A DNA stretch of 64,000 nucleotides, taken from Lentilactobacillus diolivorans DSM 14421 (GTDB lineage: Bacteria; Bacillota; Bacilli; Lactobacillales; Lactobacillaceae). The translations under genes and the position numbers were made by a program. Below are positions 19,242-28,878 of the stretch, one piece after another. Under the pieces are notes generated by a model, which saw only the letters and a program-made list of their open reading frames with translations, did not search any database and was not told the origin of the DNA. The DNA is taken from assembly GCF_001434255.1 (NCBI RefSeq), contig NZ_AZEY01000093.1:935-64934 (forward strand), in the 5' to 3' direction. How positions within the stretch are numbered: position 1 is the first letter of the stretch; each line of letters begins with the position of its first letter.

Positions 19242-19517
19242 CTATTTAACAGCATCCTTGAGCGCCTTACCAGGTTTGAAAGCTGGTACCTTGCTTGCTG
19301 GAATTTGAATTTCTTGACCTGTTTGTGGGTTACGGCCCTTACGAGCGGCACGTTGACGTACTTCAAAGTTACCGAAACCAATCAATTGAACTTTGTCACC
19401 TTTTGCTAAACTAGCTTGGATTGATTCAAATACTGCATCCACAGCTGCTGTAGCATCTTTTTTAGTCAAGCCGGTTGCTGAAGCAACGTTGCTTACTAAT
19501 TCTGCTTTATTTGCCAT
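19242..19517 (-). CDS. hup: HU family DNA-binding protein
   Basis: A 91-residue HU nucleoid protein. It opens [12 protein letters not shown] and carries [18 protein letters not shown], the beta-arm that wraps the DNA minor groove, with the PxTGxxIxIPAS pattern after it. The start has GGGAGGTG upstream; an in-frame extension of 19 codons covers the leader and is not used. A promoter is visible upstream and a terminator downstream, so it is monocistronic, as expected for an abundant protein. Confidence 0.97.
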   Translation of the reverse strand: MANKAELVSNVASATGLTKKDATAAVDAVFESIQASLAKGDKVQLIGFGNFEVRQRAARKGRNPQTGQEIQIPASKVPAFKPGKALKDAVK

Positions 19518-19624
19518 GAGTGTATTCACCTCCCTTAAAGAATAGGTATGTAAAACATTACAATCTGGATTCAACGGAATCAGAGTTGTTAAAATGAAGC
19601 GTTTTTCGCATCATTTCTTGTTCA

Positions 19625-19653
19625 AAGATAGCATAAGAATCCCGTCATTGCAA
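19625..19653 (-). promoter_or_regulatory. hup: Candidate hup promoter
   Basis: On the minus strand TTGCAA (19653-19648) and TATCTT (19630-19625) are 17 bp apart. TGC directly before the -10 adds an extended-type contact. It lies about 108 bp before the hup start, leaving a long leader. Confidence 0.5.
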
Positions 19654-19723
19654 TGTTTTTATCCAATTTTCATGGTTAAACAACTGTTTTTTCCAATTCT
19701 TTGTGAAATTGATTAAAAAAACG

Positions 19724-21031
19724 TTACTTTCTGCTTCGTTTGATGATTCTGATAGGGGTTCCCATGAAATCAAAATTATCACGAATTTGATTTTCCAAGA
19801 ATCTAACATACGAGAAATGCATTAAATCCGGATTATTCACAAACACGACAAATGTTGGTGGCCCGGAAACAACCTGAGTTGCATAATAAATTCGAAGTCG
19901 TTTACCATTGACCGTCGGGGTTGGATGAATGGCAACGGCATCCATAATCACATCATTAAGAGCGGAAGACTGGACCCGCTTTTCGTGATTGTCGTAGACT
20001 CGTTTAATTAATTCCGGTAGCTTTTCAATTCGTTGTTTAGTTACAGCTGAAACAAAGATAATAGGCGAATATGCCATATACTGAAATTCGTTACGAATTA
20101 ATGTTTCAAAGTCCTGCTGAGTATGGTTTGTCTTTTTTAATGTATCCCACTTGTTAACAACAGTGATAATTGCTTTCCCTGCTTCATGGGCATACCCCGC
20201 CACTTTTTTGTCCTGTTCGCGAATGCCTTCCTCAGCGTTCATTACAAAGAGGATGACGTCGCTTTGATCGATTGCCTTCATGGCTCGCATAACTGAATAG
20301 CGTTCAGTATTTTCGTAGACCTTACCGCGTTTTCGAATTCCAGCAGTGTCAACCATTGTAAATTTGATGCCATCAGACTCAAAGCGAGTATCAATTGCAT
20401 CCCGTGTGGTTCCTGCAATATCCGAAACAATGACCCGGTCTTCGCCAAGAATTGCGTTAACAAGTGAAGACTTACCAACGTTGGGACGGCCAATAATGCT
20501 AAAACGAATATCATCGTTGGGCGCCTTTTCATCGGTTTTAGGGAATTTTTCAACAACTTTATCAAGTAGGTCCCCTAGGCCTAGTCCATGAACGCCGGAA
20601 ATAGGCATTGGATCACCAAAACCAAGTGAATAAAAGTCATAGATGTCTTCTCGGCTTTCAGGATTATCAACTTTATTGACTGCTAAAACAACCGGTTTAT
20701 CGCTTCGATATAAAATTTTAGTGACTTGTTCGTCGTCATCAGTAACCCCCTCTTTCCCACTAACGATGAAAACAATCACGTCTGCTTCGTCAATGGCAAT
20801 TTCGGCTTGGTTTTTAATCTGAGTACTGAATGGGGCATCACTAATCTGAATTCCCCCTGTATCAATCATGGCAAATTTTGTTGACAGCCATTCGCCATGT
20901 GAATAGATTCGATCCCGAGTAACGCCAGGTGTATCTTCAACAATCGATATTCGATCACCGGCAATTCTATTAAAGATTGTTGACTTACCAACATTGGGAC
21001 GACCAATAAATGCAACAGTAGGCAGTGCCAT
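19724..21031 (-). CDS. der: Ribosome biogenesis GTPase Der
   Basis: A 435-residue EngA/Der with two tandem GTPase domains followed by a KH-like domain, required for 50S assembly. Domain 1 has [19 protein letters not shown] and NKVD. Domain 2 has [20 protein letters not shown] and NKWD. The C-terminal part (about 350-435) is the KH-like segment ending RIIKRSRK. The ATG has a strong AGGAGG upstream. Order rpsA-der-hup is conserved in Firmicutes. Confidence 0.98.
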   Translation of the reverse strand: MALPTVAFIGRPNVGKSTIFNRIAGDRISIVEDTPGVTRDRIYSHGEWLSTKFAMIDTGGIQISDAPFSTQIKNQAEIAIDEADVIVFIVSGKEGVTDDDEQVTKILYRSDKPVVLAVNKVDNPESREDIYDFYSLGFGDPMPISGVHGLGLGDLLDKVVEKFPKTDEKAPNDDIRFSIIGRPNVGKSSLVNAILGEDRVIVSDIAGTTRDAIDTRFESDGIKFTMVDTAGIRKRGKVYENTERYSVMRAMKAIDQSDVILFVMNAEEGIREQDKKVAGYAHEAGKAIITVVNKWDTLKKTNHTQQDFETLIRNEFQYMAYSPIIFVSAVTKQRIEKLPELIKRVYDNHEKRVQSSALNDVIMDAVAIHPTPTVNGKRLRIYYATQVVSGPPTFVVFVNNPDLMHFSYVRFLENQIRDNFDFMGTPIRIIKRSRK

Positions 21032-21136
21032 TTAAATCCCTCCTTTTATTAAGTTTCAAGCAAATAAATTAAGACCATTTAGTTAAAAAAATCAAGCAAT
21101 TTTGCTTCATCCTTTGAATTAGAATGATGACCCATT

Positions 21137-21178
21137 AAAAAAAGAAGCTGAGGCAAAATTACTTTTGTCCCGGCCTCT
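21137..21178 (-). terminator. Intrinsic terminator after rpsA
   Basis: On the minus strand AAGAGGCCGGGACAAAA pairs with TTTTGCCTCAGCTTC and is followed by seven T. It is a member of the recurrent GGCTGRGACAAAA terminator family. Confidence 0.85.
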
Positions 21179-21191
21179 TAATCTTATTAGT

Positions 21192-22418
21192 TTACTTCTT
21201 GTCAGGATTCTTTAATTCATCACCGACAATATCACCTAAAGTAAATCCAGTTTCTTCCTCAGGTGCGTTATTATTTGAAGCATGGTTATTACGTGATGGA
21301 CGATGTTCAGAACGCTTAGCAGGTTGTTGTTCGTCCTTAGGTGCATCCGTCAATGCCTTAATCGATAATGCCAAACGTTTTCTGTCTGGATCAACATCTA
21401 AGACTTTCACCTTAATCACTTGACCAACCTTTAGGACATCACCAGGCGTTGCAATGTGCTCGTGAGAAATTTGTGAAATGTGAACTAAACCTTCGACACC
21501 AGGGAATACTTCCACAAAGGCACCGAAATCAACTAAACGCTTAACAGTTCCTTCAAGTGTACTGCCGGCTGGTGCTTTTTCTTCGATACCATCCCAAGGT
21601 TCAGGAAGAGTTTGTTTAATTGAAAGTGAAATTCGGTTACGATCAAAATCAACTGATAATACCTTAACCTTAACCTTTTGGCCAACTTTCAATACATCAG
21701 ATGGTTTGTCAACTCGCTCGTAAGCAATTTGAGAAACATGAACTAGTCCGTCCATACCACCAAGGTCAACAAAGGCACCAAAACTAGTTAGACGAGCAAC
21801 TGTCCCTTCAACCACATCACCTTCGTGAAGAGTTTCCATGAGTTTTTCACGCTCTTCAGCTTTTTCAGCTTGAACAATTGCCTTGTGAGAAAGAATTAAT
21901 CGGTTTTCAACTGGATCAATTTCGATAACTTTTAACTCAAGTTCCTGACCTTTAAACTGATTAAGATCGTCAACATAGTGATCAGAAATCATTGAAGCAG
22001 GAATAAAGCCACGAACACCCGCGTCAACAACCAATCCACCTTTAACGGCTTGGCTAACTTTGGCAGTAATCGTTTCGTCATTCTTAGACTTTTCAGCTAA
22101 TTCATCCCATACTTTGCGGGCTTCTAATCGACGTGATGAAAGTAAGAAGCTTCCACCCTCTTTGTCGCTACCAATTCTTGAGGTAACAACTAATTTAAGC
22201 TTGTCGCCTTGCTTGATATCATCAACGTTTTGTGAAGATGCGAGTTCACGTTGTGGAACAACTCCTTCAACACCGGATCCTTCAATTCCAACAATTAATT
22301 GTTGGTTATCATCTTTAGCAAGAACTTCACCAGTGACAACGTCACCAACTTTTACTTCGTTAACGCTGTTTAAAGCGTTAAGTAAATCATTTTTATCATT
22401 ATTTGCATTTTCACTCAT
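21192..22418 (-). CDS. rpsA: 30S ribosomal protein S1
   Basis: A 408-residue S1 with four S1/OB repeats, at about residues 18-90, 105-170, 190-262 and 275-350. Conserved LTSFGAFVDLGGMDGLVHVSQI and VDFGAFVEVFPGVEGLVHIS patterns mark the last two. Four repeats is the Firmicute form, against six in Proteobacteria. A charged, Asn- and Glu-rich tail follows. It helps mRNA binding to the 30S subunit. The ATG of MSENANN has AGGAGG upstream; an 11-codon upstream extension lacks one. It follows cmk, a widely conserved pair. Confidence 0.95.
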   Translation of the reverse strand: MSENANNDKNDLLNALNSVNEVKVGDVVTGEVLAKDDNQQLIVGIEGSGVEGVVPQRELASSQNVDDIKQGDKLKLVVTSRIGSDKEGGSFLLSSRRLEARKVWDELAEKSKNDETITAKVSQAVKGGLVVDAGVRGFIPASMISDHYVDDLNQFKGQELELKVIEIDPVENRLILSHKAIVQAEKAEEREKLMETLHEGDVVEGTVARLTSFGAFVDLGGMDGLVHVSQIAYERVDKPSDVLKVGQKVKVKVLSVDFDRNRISLSIKQTLPEPWDGIEEKAPAGSTLEGTVKRLVDFGAFVEVFPGVEGLVHISQISHEHIATPGDVLKVGQVIKVKVLDVDPDRKRLALSIKALTDAPKDEQQPAKRSEHRPSRNNHASNNNAPEEETGFTLGDIVGDELKNPDKK

Positions 22419-22501
22419 CAAACAATTCCTCCTTGAAACAACTCTAATCATAATTTTATCTTAAATTCACTGATATTACCAGTTAATTGATCAATTAGTT
22501 G

Positions 22502-23179
22502 TTAATTAAGCTTATTTTTTACAACTTTTGCAATTTCAGACACGACTTCTTCAATTGAAAGCGATGTTGTATCAATTTCAATTGCATCTTTAGCTTTCGT
22601 CAAAGGAGAAATTTTTCGATGGGAGTCTTTATAATCTCTTGCTTCGATTTCGAGTTGTAATTCATCCAGGGGTGTGTTGATTCCCTTTTGAATATTTTCT
22701 TTATACCGCCTTTGAGCTCGTTCTTCAACACTTGCGACTAGGAAAATTTTAACTTCAGCATCCGGCAATACCGTGCTACCGATATCTCGACCATCCATTA
22801 CAATGCCACCATTGAGTGCGATTTGTTTTTGTTGATCACTGAGTTCTTTTCGAACGTCTGCAATTGCTGCCACTGCCGATACAGAATTAGTGACGTCTTC
22901 CTGCCGAATTTCTTGAGTAATTTCATCACCGTCAATAAAAACCCTTTGCCCGTCATTGCTGGGAGCAAAAGTAATTTTTGATGATTTTACAATTTTTGAG
23001 ATCTCATCAACATTATCCAATGAAACCCCCGCTTGGAGCGCTTTTAGTGTAATTGCACGATACATGGCGCCCGTATCGCAATAAACATAGTTAAATTGTT
23101 TGGCGACTAATTTAGCTACCGTGCTTTTACCAGCCGAAGCCGGTCCGTCGATTGCTACTTGTAATCCATTTTTTCGCAT
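22502..23179 (-). CDS. cmk: Cytidylate kinase
   Basis: A 225-residue (d)CMP kinase that makes CDP/dCDP from CMP/dCMP and ATP. Walker A is AIDGPASAGKSTVAK at about 9-23. The NMP-binding region has YCDTGAMYRAITL and VMDGRDIGSTVLPDA. The RAQRRYKE segment is the lid. It precedes rpsA by 83 bp. A LysM gene lies upstream. Confidence 0.97.
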   Translation of the reverse strand: MRKNGLQVAIDGPASAGKSTVAKLVAKQFNYVYCDTGAMYRAITLKALQAGVSLDNVDEISKIVKSSKITFAPSNDGQRVFIDGDEITQEIRQEDVTNSVSAVAAIADVRKELSDQQKQIALNGGIVMDGRDIGSTVLPDAEVKIFLVASVEERAQRRYKENIQKGINTPLDELQLEIEARDYKDSHRKISPLTKAKDAIEIDTTSLSIEEVVSEIAKVVKNKLN

Positions 23180-23364
23180 GCTTACATTCCTAACCTGAAA
23201 TTATTTTTGGGCTGAAGAGGGACAACCATTGTCTTTACCCAATCCTCTATTTTTGATTGTGAACACAATTAAGTTAAACCCAGCCGACAGTAAATGAATG
23301 TTAAAAGTTATCTTTGGGTTAATTTAACCTTGAACTGTTTCCACATTGTGCGTTGTTTAATCGT

Positions 23365-24030
23365 TTATCTAATGCGCAATTTTTCACCGGGATGGATTTG
23401 TGAAGATGACGTCAAGCCATTCATTTCCATTAATTGATCCATTGTTAGACCATGATTAACAGCCACCCGATAAATTCCCTGACCTGCGCCCACCGTTGCA
23501 TATTGATGAGTTGCCGAGTTACTATGACCTGACATTGTCGAAGCTGTCGATTGATCAGCTGCCTGTTTGGAAGTCGTTGTTGGTTGAGACTGTGAGTCTG
23601 TCCGATGGATGGTAGAATGATTCCTTGATTGATTGGTTTTAACTGACGCCGACCGGTCATCGGTAGCCTGCTTTTTTAAGTGGTTTGATCTTGTTACAGA
23701 AGAAGCTTGCTTGGTGTGCTTACTGAAACCCTTACTATCTGAATTGGATTTTTTTTTTGAACTTATTTGGCTGGTAACCCGAACTGAAGAATCAGCCTGC
23801 TGGGAACCGCCTTTGCCCATTGCGCTTTGCTTAGCAATACCGTATATCAAGGCAACTAAGGCAATCATAATAATTAATGCGACTAGTGTAATGGTAACTA
23901 AATTGTGATTATGGCTTTGTTGTCGGAGCTTAACCCGTGATAAGTTGCCATTTTCATCACGGTCGCCAGAAAAAGTTTGGTTCCACGGTTCGTCTTCCTC
24001 TGTTTTTTTATGTTCACTGTTTGTATTCAT
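23365..24030 (-). CDS. Membrane-anchored LysM domain protein
   Basis: A 221-residue protein with a hydrophilic cytoplasmic N-terminus (about 1-45) and one membrane span (about 46-66, VTITLVALIIMIALVALIYG). A long Ser/Thr/Gln-rich linker (about 75-170) leads to a single LysM at the C-terminus (about 175-221, YRVAVNHGLTMDQLMEMN). LysM binds GlcNAc-containing peptidoglycan, so the outer end probably contacts the wall. It has no catalytic domain. The ATG is preceded by GAGGAGG. It sits between recQ and cmk; function is unknown. Confidence 0.85.
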   Translation of the reverse strand: MNTNSEHKKTEEDEPWNQTFSGDRDENGNLSRVKLRQQSHNHNLVTITLVALIIMIALVALIYGIAKQSAMGKGGSQQADSSVRVTSQISSKKKSNSDSKGFSKHTKQASSVTRSNHLKKQATDDRSASVKTNQSRNHSTIHRTDSQSQPTTTSKQAADQSTASTMSGHSNSATHQYATVGAGQGIYRVAVNHGLTMDQLMEMNGLTSSSQIHPGEKLRIR

Positions 24031-24097
24031 ACTAAGCCCCCCTCCTCACTACAAATATTGACAAATCAATTCTAGCATTAATTGCAAGTCATTTTCT

Positions 24098-25549
24098 TTA
24101 ATTTTTTAATAAAAATAATCGATCCAAAATGGTTCGCCAATTTGAGCGACTTTTCAAATTTGTGATCGGCGTTTTTTTTAGATACTGATCGTTAAAAGTT
24201 TCCCAAGATCGCCAAAAATCATAATGATGGTCACAACAATATTTTGGATTCAGAGTTGGGCTTATTTGTTCGTTAAAATGGGACAAAATTGATGCGCGAC
24301 GGCAACCTGTTGCTTCAACATAGGCCAACATTTCGTTTAACTCAGTTAATCGATGTTGTTGTATCAGACGGAATGTTTTCTGAATTTTTTCAAATGAATA
24401 ATGCTGATCATAGTAGTATTTGATTACTTTAAATGCGTCATTACCAGTGAGCTTGTCTGGATGCTGATAAAGGTATTGCAACAACCCTTCTTCTGGAAAA
24501 TTATTTTCAATGAGATGAGTTTGTAGATAATGGTCGTTTGGCTCGTATAGCAGAATGGCTAAACTAGGTTGTTGATCACGACCACAGCGGCCAATTTCCT
24601 GGACATAATTTTGAATACTGCTTGGTAGATGATAGTGAATAACAAAACGGATATTATCCTTATCGATCCCCATCCCAAAGGCACTTGTTGCACAAATCAC
24701 ATCAATCTCATCATTCATAAATTGCTGTTGAATACGAAATCGGGGCTGACTATCCATTCCGCCATGATAGGCCATTACCCGTTTGCCAGTTTGGCGGTTC
24801 AATGTTAATGCGGTTTGCTCAGCTTGGCTTTTGCTTGAAAAGTAGATGATCCCTGCGCCATTTAACTTGGAAACCAATGACTGCAATAATTGATTCTTAG
24901 ATTTTTGATTCTCACACATCTTGGCACTTAAAAAAATATTCGGTCGATCAACGGGGAGAACCACTTTTTGAACATCTTGGCTGGCAAAACCCAACTTAGA
25001 AAGGATATCCTTTTGAATCTGTTGAGTTGCAGTAGCCGTCATCATCAAGGTCAATGGGCGGTTGAGCTGCTCACGGATCTGGCCCAACCGCAAATAATCC
25101 GGCCGGAAGTCTGGTCCCCATTCGGAAATACAATGGGCCTCATCAATTACAAAAAGGCCAACAGATAGTTGCCGAAAATAAGCAATTACCTTAGGATTAC
25201 TCAGCATTTCCGGAGAAACATAGATAAATTGATAGTCTTGCAAATGAGTAAGAATTGCCCAGCGCTGCTTAAAATCAAGGGTTGAGGTTAGTGCAACAAC
25301 GTGTTTTGATCCTAAGTATTGCAGTCTGCTAACCTGGTCCTGCATTAGGGAAATTAGTGGGGAAACGATAACAACTCGTTGGTGGGATATTGCACCATAA
25401 AGTTGATATAATAATGTTTTCCCACCTCCTGTTGGCAAAACGGCTAAGGTATGGTGGCGAGCAATTAAATTTTGAATGACTTGCTCTTGACCAGGACGAA
25501 ACTGTCTAAATCCGAAATATTTATAAAGTTCATCAAGTAGATTTACCAT
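24098..25549 (-). CDS. RecQ family ATP-dependent DNA helicase (RecS/YpbC-like)
   Basis: A short RecQ helicase of 483 residues. Walker A is PTGGGKTLLYQL at about 39-50, the DEAH box at 136-139 (VIDEAHCISEWG) and motif VI is QEIGRCGRDQ. A reduced RQC zinc region remains near the C-terminus (TGCRRASIL...YCCDHH). There is no HRDC domain, which matches Bacillus RecS (YpbC) more than full RecQ. Its start overlaps the end of the YpbB-like gene by 17 bases, the same neighbour as in Bacillus. It unwinds DNA during repair. Confidence 0.92.
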   Translation of the reverse strand: MVNLLDELYKYFGFRQFRPGQEQVIQNLIARHHTLAVLPTGGGKTLLYQLYGAISHQRVVIVSPLISLMQDQVSRLQYLGSKHVVALTSTLDFKQRWAILTHLQDYQFIYVSPEMLSNPKVIAYFRQLSVGLFVIDEAHCISEWGPDFRPDYLRLGQIREQLNRPLTLMMTATATQQIQKDILSKLGFASQDVQKVVLPVDRPNIFLSAKMCENQKSKNQLLQSLVSKLNGAGIIYFSSKSQAEQTALTLNRQTGKRVMAYHGGMDSQPRFRIQQQFMNDEIDVICATSAFGMGIDKDNIRFVIHYHLPSSIQNYVQEIGRCGRDQQPSLAILLYEPNDHYLQTHLIENNFPEEGLLQYLYQHPDKLTGNDAFKVIKYYYDQHYSFEKIQKTFRLIQQHRLTELNEMLAYVEATGCRRASILSHFNEQISPTLNPKYCCDHHYDFWRSWETFNDQYLKKTPITNLKSRSNWRTILDRLFLLKN

Positions 25550-26597
25550 TTACCTGTTTCCTCCTAAGAATTTGGTAAAGCCGAAATTCAAAAAATTGCA
25601 GTTGCGGTATTTTGTTAACTGCATCACGATATGACCATTCACCGAGTAACGCTGGTTGATTGAACTCTAACTTATCCATAATCTGCGGATTAATCAATCG
25701 TTGGAACGGAAATTGACTGATTGGTAAAAAAATAGCGGCTTCAATTAAATGCTCATACACGGTTGTTATTTTGATCCGTCGTTTGCTGGCAATAATTGCT
25801 GTTGATTCTTCTGGATGATGAATGAATAAATCATAGGTCTGCCGACTACTATTAGAAATAATTGGTCGCCTTAAATTGGTTGTGAGTGCCGTCAACGGTT
25901 CATTTACTTTTTTCTTAAAAATTTCTAGTAAGAGACAACTATACAACTGCCGCCAACAAATTTGAATAACTAAAGGACTAACCTGTTGCTGGTTGCTAAT
26001 TTGTTCTTCTGTTTTCCCGGAAAAATGATGGCCGCTTAAACTTTCAACTAAAATGGTTGCTAAATCATCACGATTTACCCAATTCAGAAAATCTGTTAGC
26101 AGTTGATGAAAAAGTTCTGGTAATTGTTGCCCTTTATTTTGGATAAACCATTTTTTTATTAACTGATCCTCAAAAAAACTGATCGATTGTGGATAGTATT
26201 TTCGATTACTGTAGCTATATTCAGAGACAATTTGGGTCGCAAATACAAATCGCTGTAAGAATCGGCTGACATCATATTGAGAAGCAATTTTTAGATATTT
26301 TAGTGGTAGTAACTTACTTAGGATTTGTTGGCGCTTCATCATACCACTGGTCGTTAATTTGACGCGCATCTGATCATCTAATAGAAGCAATTTTTGTTGC
26401 TGAAGCCGATGTAATGTGTGATCAATATCATCAAAATTAATACCATGGAGTGAATCAACATAGTCCAATAAATTGTATTCAAGCGCCCAATAGAGATTTG
26501 AGACCGTTCGTCGACCAATTAGGATGTTTTTGATTGCTTTGGCTCTGCGAAATTGTTGATCATCACAGAATATAAAAAACAAATCTGCTGAATTCAT
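25533..26597 (-). CDS. YpbB-like helix-turn-helix protein
   Basis: This 354-residue protein fits the YpbB family by its position directly before and overlapping a RecS-type helicase. The C-terminal third (EESTAIIASKRRIKITTVYEHLIEAA) looks like the helicase-associated helix-turn-helix domain. The middle is helical and rich in Gln and Leu. Function is unknown; translational coupling to the helicase suggests a shared repair role. It starts at an ATG with GGGGAGAG upstream. Confidence 0.75.
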   Translation of the reverse strand: MNSADLFFIFCDDQQFRRAKAIKNILIGRRTVSNLYWALEYNLLDYVDSLHGINFDDIDHTLHRLQQQKLLLLDDQMRVKLTTSGMMKRQQILSKLLPLKYLKIASQYDVSRFLQRFVFATQIVSEYSYSNRKYYPQSISFFEDQLIKKWFIQNKGQQLPELFHQLLTDFLNWVNRDDLATILVESLSGHHFSGKTEEQISNQQQVSPLVIQICWRQLYSCLLLEIFKKKVNEPLTALTTNLRRPIISNSSRQTYDLFIHHPEESTAIIASKRRIKITTVYEHLIEAAIFLPISQFPFQRLINPQIMDKLEFNQPALLGEWSYRDAVNKIPQLQFFEFRLYQILRRKQVNGKST

Positions 26598-26611
26598 ATT
26601 CTCTCCCCTAA

Positions 26612-26653
26612 AAAAGAAGCTGAGTCAAAACGATTTGTTTTGGTCAGCTTCTG
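26612..26653 (-). terminator. Intrinsic terminator after ribU
   Basis: On the minus strand GAAGCTGACCAAAACAAA pairs with TTTTGACTCAGCTTC, followed by six T. It is another member of the shared terminator family and insulates ribU from the YpbB-like gene. Confidence 0.85.
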
Positions 26654-26721
26654 TGTTTTAACCACACTTATTATATACGATCTTAAGGTCATATTCTTAC
26701 GAAACAATTTGATGATTCATT

Positions 26722-27309
26722 TTACTTTAATTTTAACCGTGGTAAGAAACTACCTTTGATACCATAAAAGATGCCGCCTACAACAATCCCTTTAATTAAG
26801 TTAAACGGGATAACACCGTAAGTAATCAGTAATGCGAGGGGCATGTTCAGCTTTAATCCAATAACTTTCATGTACAACGGGATAACGGCAGCCCAATTAG
26901 ATAATGACATTATAACGGTTAACCCAATTGTCATTGTTGCAATAACTAGTAGTGCCTTTTTTATTCCCTTTGTGAATGAAAAGAGTCGCTCGCCCCAGTG
27001 GAAGGTCCAAACCAATGTGATTGATGACAGTAACGCTGAACTAGTACCAATCAAATCAGGAATTGATGCGCCGCCAATTGTCAGCCAATGAAGTAATGAC
27101 CGTAATGCGGCAATAATCATGCCACCAACTGGGCCAAAAATAACAGTCCCAATTAGAATTGGAATGTCACTGAGATCAATTTTCATATATGGCACAATCG
27201 GGATGATCGGCACGGCGATGAACATTAAAACATAGGAGCACCCTGCCAACACCGACATTTCGACTAATTGAGACGTTAATAATTGCTTGTGATTACTACT
27301 TTTTTCCAT
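26722..27309 (-). CDS. ribU: ECF transporter S component RibU (riboflavin)
   Basis: A 195-residue membrane protein with about six hydrophobic helices, the S component of a group II ECF transporter. It captures riboflavin and works with the shared EcfAA'T module encoded elsewhere. The assignment rests on the FMN riboswitch directly upstream and the RibU-like sequence (MKIDLSDIPILIGTVIFGP, GPVGGMIIAALRSLLHW). The start is the ATG of MEKSSNH with GGGGAGAGG upstream. A 16-codon in-frame extension runs back over the T-tract of the leader terminator and is rejected. Expression should fall when FMN is abundant. Confidence 0.93.
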   Translation of the reverse strand: MEKSSNHKQLLTSQLVEMSVLAGCSYVLMFIAVPIIPIVPYMKIDLSDIPILIGTVIFGPVGGMIIAALRSLLHWLTIGGASIPDLIGTSSALLSSITLVWTFHWGERLFSFTKGIKKALLVIATMTIGLTVIMSLSNWAAVIPLYMKVIGLKLNMPLALLITYGVIPFNLIKGIVVGGIFYGIKGSFLPRLKLK

Positions 27310-27340
27310 TGAAAAAACCTCTCCCCAATGGTCGATCTTC

Positions 27341-27373
27341 AAAAAAGGTCCTGACATAGAACAATGTCAGGAC
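27341..27373 (-). terminator. Terminator of the FMN riboswitch expression platform
   Basis: On the minus strand GTCCTGACAT pairs perfectly with ATGTCAGGAC around a 6-nt loop, followed by CC and six T. It lies between the FMN aptamer and the ribU start, so ligand binding is expected to favour termination. Confidence 0.9.
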
Positions 27374-27397
27374 ATCATAGCGTAGTAAAAAGAATTA

Positions 27398-27509
27398 ATC
27401 TTCTACATACCAGACTTTACTGTCGGTACTGGAATTTCACCAGTTCAACGTGATAAATCACGGTCGCGGACTTTACCGCCGGTCGGGAATTGCACCCTGC
27501 CCTGAAGAT
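27398..27509 (-). promoter_or_regulatory. FMN riboswitch (RFN element)
   Basis: On the minus strand the order of conserved blocks is right: closing stem ATCTTC, AGGGCAGGGTG, AATTCCCGACCGGCGGTAA, GTGATTTATCAC hairpin, GAACTGGTGAAATTCCAG, ACCGACAGTAAAGTC, then GAAGAT closing the P1 stem (27403-27398 with 27509-27504). It is followed by a terminator and then ribU, so it controls riboflavin uptake at transcription. Confidence 0.97.
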
Positions 27510-27559
27510 AAACCAATTTATTTAGATTCAACTTAAATATATCAGATATTTTTGCAATG

Positions 27560-28285
27560 TCAACGCTTTACCTTTTCTGATAATTCTTTTAGTTCTTCAA
27601 CTTCATGCGGTTTAAGCCGACGATATTCACCAGGTTGAAGACCTCTTAATGTTAAAAAGCCATAAGTTTCACGACTCAGCTTCTCAACGGGATGAGCAAT
27701 GCTTTCAAACATTTTTTTAACCTGATGATTACGCCCTTCATGAATTGTCAATGAAACAATGGAGCTTTCACGATTTGTTCGAATAAGATTGGTTTTGGCT
27801 TTTGAAGTCTTACGACCATCCACCATCACACCGGTCCTAAGCCGCTTTAAATCATCGTTGGTGACAATTCCTTTGACCTTAGCCACGTATGTTTTTTCAA
27901 CCTCGTACTTTGGATGAGTCAATTGATTATCCAAGTCACCATCATTTGTTAGGATGAGTAGTCCAGATGTATCGTAATCCAGCCGCCCCACTGGATAAAT
28001 TCGTTCAGGAACTTCTTCTAAAATATCGACAACTGTTTTTCGATGCTTGTCATCTGTTACGGCAGTGATCACGCCGCGTGGTTTATACAGTAAATAATAA
28101 ACAGGCGGTTCCTTAGCGATTGGGACTTCATCAACTTTTACTTCATCCGTTGAGCTAACTTTCGTTCCCAATTCTTTAACTACCTGACCATTTACCTTAA
28201 CATGACCAGCTGCAATTAACTTTTCAGCTTTTCGCCTTGATGCAACTCCCGCGTGGGCAATCACTTTTTGTAATCTGTCACTCAT
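27560..28285 (-). CDS. rluB: Ribosomal large subunit pseudouridine synthase B family
   Basis: This 241-residue protein has an N-terminal S4 RNA-binding domain (about 1-60) and an RsuA/RluB catalytic domain. The catalytic Asp is Asp103 in PVGRLDYDTSGLL. It modifies 23S rRNA; the exact uridine is inferred from family. The ATG overlaps the scpB stop by four bases (ATGA) and has TGGAGG upstream. The scpA-scpB-rluB order is standard in Firmicutes. Confidence 0.94.
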   Translation of the reverse strand: MSDRLQKVIAHAGVASRRKAEKLIAAGHVKVNGQVVKELGTKVSSTDEVKVDEVPIAKEPPVYYLLYKPRGVITAVTDDKHRKTVVDILEEVPERIYPVGRLDYDTSGLLILTNDGDLDNQLTHPKYEVEKTYVAKVKGIVTNDDLKRLRTGVMVDGRKTSKAKTNLIRTNRESSIVSLTIHEGRNHQVKKMFESIAHPVEKLSRETYGFLTLRGLQPGEYRRLKPHEVEELKELSEKVKR

Positions 28286-28878
28286 GAATCCACCTCCATT
28301 TTTCCCTGATCAATTTCTTTGTTGAATCTCGTTAATAGTGCATCACTGGTATTATCATCAAGTTTTTCATCTTTAGGTAATTCTGGCAGGTCCTTTAATG
28401 ATTTAAGACCAAAATAATCAAGGCCAAAATTAGTAATCCCATACTGTTTGGGGTTACCCACCTCCTGTTTAACGCCAGTTATTTCAAGTAAATCTTGATT
28501 AACCAATCGGTGTAAAATTGCTGAACTGTTAACACCACGGATGTCGTCAATTTCAACACGAGTAATTGGCTGATTATACATGACAATCGCAATCGTTTCC
28601 AAGGCAGCTTGCGAAAGAACTCGTGGTTTGGCATCGTTAACGTAGTCGGCAACTAACTCCGACAAATCGTCTTTTGTGCCAATCCGATAAGTGTCGTTGC
28701 TGTTTAAAATACTTAAGCCACAATCAGAATCCCTTTTAAATGCGTCAGCGATTTTGGCGATGAGTTGTCGACATGCAGCCGCCTCTAAAGCAGTTCGTTG
28801 GGAAAGCTGTTTTAGCGTAATGCCCTGATCGCCAGATGCATATAAAAGTGATTCAATTTTAGCTAAATTACTTAGCAT
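28282..28878 (-). CDS. scpB: Segregation and condensation protein B
   Basis: This 198-residue ScpB is made of two winged-helix domains and binds ScpA in the SMC condensin complex. Diagnostic sequence: KIESLLYASGD at the N-terminus, LSQAALETIAIVMYNQPITR and VNSSAILHRLVNQDLL. The methionine of MLSNLAKIE is the likely start. It lies inside the last codons of scpA, so translation is coupled. Cytoplasmic; needed for chromosome segregation. Confidence 0.95.
   Translation of the reverse strand: MLSNLAKIESLLYASGDQGITLKQLSQRTALEAAACRQLIAKIADAFKRDSDCGLSILNSNDTYRIGTKDDLSELVADYVNDAKPRVLSQAALETIAIVMYNQPITRVEIDDIRGVNSSAILHRLVNQDLLEITGVKQEVGNPKQYGITNFGLDYFGLKSLKDLPELPKDEKLDDNTSDALLTRFNKEIDQGKMEVDS

Noticed and set aside
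19175-19381. 69-codon N-terminal extension of the TPR protein
   Set aside because: It runs through the hup gene and its terminator; the downstream ATG has a good ribosome-binding site.
22060-22464. 134-residue open frame on the plus strand, opposite rpsA
   Set aside because: It is antisense to a certain ribosomal protein gene, Ser/Thr/Leu-rich from reversed codons, with no family resemblance or Shine-Dalgarno.
24098-26597. Possible single frameshifted helicase gene
   Set aside because: The 17-base overlap joins two complete genes in the known ypbB-recS order; each has its own Shine-Dalgarno.
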